NCBI RefSeq assembly: GCF_003545805.1
Contig: NZ_NMQR01000001.1
Span: forward strand, 1-64,000
Direction: 5' to 3'
Length of the DNA stretch: 64,000 bases
DNA from: Photorhabdus sp. CRCIA-P01
GTDB taxonomy: Bacteria > Pseudomonadota > Gammaproteobacteria > Enterobacterales > Enterobacteriaceae
In this document: positions 62,930 through 64,000 of the stretch, piece by piece
Numbering within the stretch: the stretch's first letter is position 1
How the letters are laid out: each line of letters begins with the position of its first letter
Program-made: the position numbers and the translations under genes
Notes under the pieces: generated by a model
Told to the model about the DNA's origin: nothing
What the model saw: the letters and a program-made list of their open reading frames with translations, nothing else
The model's database searches: none

Positions 62930-63341
62930 TGCTAAGCAACCCACAGATACCGCTTCAACCGGATCTGCCGAAGATATGTGGGCAGAAGCTCTGGAACAAC
63001 AGGCCGCGCAACAACAAACCTCTGACAGTAGCGCGGCGATTTTTGAATCTCTGGAGCCTCGGGATACACTGGCCCACTTATCGGATATCGACCTAATCCT
63101 GGATATTCCGGTCAAATTATCCGTAGAATTGGGCCGGACAAAAATGACCATCAAACAACTACTGAGATTATCTCAAGGTTCAGTGGTTTCCCTTGATGGC
63201 CTCGCCGGGGAGCCATTGGATATTTTAATCAATGGATATCTGATTGCTCAGGGTGAAGTTGTGGTTGTATCCGATAAATACGGTATCCGTATCACCGATA
63301 TCATCACCCCTTCTGAACGTATGCGTCGCCTGAGTCGTTAA
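62922..63341 (+). CDS. fliN: Flagellar motor switch protein FliN
   Basis: A 139-aa C-ring protein with a variable acidic N-terminus and the SpoA domain (LILDIPVKLSVELGRTKMTIKQLLRLSQGSVVSLDGLAGEPLDILINGYLIAQGEVVVVSDKYGIRITDIITPSERMRRL). The start at 62922 (MSDAKQPTD) overlaps the end of fliM by 8 bp. Confidence 0.95.
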   Translation: MSDAKQPTDTASTGSAEDMWAEALEQQAAQQQTSDSSAAIFESLEPRDTLAHLSDIDLILDIPVKLSVELGRTKMTIKQLLRLSQGSVVSLDGLAGEPLDILINGYLIAQGEVVVVSDKYGIRITDIITPSERMRRLSR

Positions 63342-63342
63342 T

Positions 63343-63795
63343 ATGGCTTTCCAGCCCTCTCTGCATCATGGCGCGGCAGAACCTGCCGCGCAAACCCAAG
63401 CGGTGGCTCAAGTAGCCACTTCCGCCCCCCTTCCCGCAGGTCAGACACTGATGCAAGTCAGCAGTGCTCTGGCGGGAGTGTTGCTATTGATTTTCACTCT
63501 CACTTGGTTAATTCGCCGTATGGGGCTATTTTCCAGCAAAGGGAGAACTCAGCAACAATTAAGTATCAAAGCCAGTTGTTCTTTAGGACAACGTGAACGT
63601 GTCGTCATTGTGGAAGTTGAAGATAACTGGCTGGTACTGGGTGTCACTGCTCAGCAAATTAATTTATTACATCAGATGCCAATACCTGAATCCAACCGTG
63701 ATAACACCGAGGGGCAAGCTATAAAACCCGCGCTGTTTGGTCAGATTTTAAAAAATACGCTGATGCGACAAGGCAAAAGTGATGAAAAAAATTAG
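63343..63795 (+). CDS. fliO: Flagellar biosynthesis protein FliO
   Basis: A 150-aa membrane protein. An N-terminal Ala/Gln-rich region precedes a membrane segment ([21 protein letters not shown], residues ~45-65). The cytosolic domain contains [39 protein letters not shown]. It assists assembly of FliP in the export gate. It starts one base after the fliN stop. Confidence 0.9.
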   Translation: MAFQPSLHHGAAEPAAQTQAVAQVATSAPLPAGQTLMQVSSALAGVLLLIFTLTWLIRRMGLFSSKGRTQQQLSIKASCSLGQRERVVIVEVEDNWLVLGVTAQQINLLHQMPIPESNRDNTEGQAIKPALFGQILKNTLMRQGKSDEKN

Positions 63796-63826
63796 TTCTC
63801 TCTTTATGACAAGGGATAAATTTGCC

Positions 63827-64000
63827 ATGTCATTCCGTCTAGGGATGGCACTCGCCGCGCTTATTTTACCAATGGATGTTGCGGCACAGTTGCCGGGGAT
63901 AATCAGCCAACCGCTGGCAAACGGCGGGCAAAGTTGGTCACTACCGGTTCAGACGTTAGTTTTTATTACCGCACTGACTTTTATTCCCGCGGCCTTGCTC
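63827..64000 (+). CDS. fliP: Flagellar export gate protein FliP (3' truncated by window)
   Basis: Start of FliP with a signal-like N-terminus ([20 protein letters not shown]) followed by [20 protein letters not shown] and [18 protein letters not shown], which match the family. The ATG at 63827 has AAGGGA 10 bp upstream and places QLPG at residues 21-24 as in E. coli. An in-frame ATG at 63782 inside fliO would add 15 residues. The gene continues beyond the window. Confidence 0.92.
   Translation, partial: MSFRLGMALAALILPMDVAAQLPGIISQPLANGGQSWSLPVQTLVFITALTFIPAALL

Overview
The window looks like a chromosomal segment of a Photorhabdus-type enterobacterium (Morganellaceae). The grounds are: tandem arrays of PAS4-LuxR 'solo' regulators, several ~130-bp ERIC repeats, enterobacterial fli, put, dsd, fru and yhf genes, and moderate-to-low GC with strongly AT-rich accessory islands. 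The species is inferred from gene content and was not checked against a database.

Layout. 1-390: the end of an IS630-type transposase lying in the remains of a LuxR solo gene. 442-4090: five PAS4-LuxR solos. 4454-10866 (minus): a yhfZ-yhfY-yhfX-php-yhfU-yhfT-yhfS operon without yhfW. 11019-13889 (minus): fructose PTS genes fruB and fruA with fruK deleted to a scar, under a perfect Cra-type palindrome. 14255-16431: a FimB-like recombinase, a decayed second copy of the yhfS/yhfT junction, and an IS200/IS605 TnpB remnant. 16432-18191: a truncated and two intact LuxR solos. 18499-21819: an ascorbate-type PTS (EIIC, EIIB, EIIA) divergent from a LacI/GntR-type repressor, with two palindromic operators between them. 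21900-25095: an Rrf2 regulator, a SnoaL-like protein, an old-yellow-enzyme reductase and a ParDE-like toxin-antitoxin pair flanked by direct repeats. 25381-27102: a two-HKD phospholipase-D-family protein. 27470-31750: the D-serine locus dsdA-dsdX/dsdC. 32263-34363: an Ail/Lom-like outer-membrane protein, a phage tail-fibre-like protein and tRNA-Lys(CUU). 34618-37501: cycA, a polyol dehydrogenase and a truncated xylulokinase. 37579-43530: divergent putP/putA with GTTGCA operator motifs.

The most unusual region is 43577-48562, a very AT-rich island between putA and fliZ. It is bounded by two identical 36-bp direct repeats, each carrying a terminator hairpin. On the minus strand it holds a tightly coupled operon: a tiny Cys-containing candidate precursor peptide, an attenuator-like hairpin, two different DUF692/MNIO-family iron oxidases, an unknown 168-aa protein, a MATE-type exporter and a GNAT acetyltransferase. 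This is the architecture of a RiPP (ribosomally made, modified peptide) pathway that I do not recognise as a described one. In this sequence it carries several inactivating lesions: a stop at codon 2 of the peptide, an amber codon in the second oxidase, and two homopolymer frameshifts in the exporter. It is therefore decaying, switched off by slippage, or affected by sequence errors.

From 48633 to the right edge lies the main flagellar block: fliZ, fliA and fliC (minus), fliD-fliS-fliT (plus), fliE (minus), and fliF-G-H-I-J-K-L-M-N-O-P (plus, fliP cut by the window end). Sigma-28 promoters match consensus upstream of fliC and fliD. Many start codons in the fli operon overlap the preceding stop, which indicates translational coupling.
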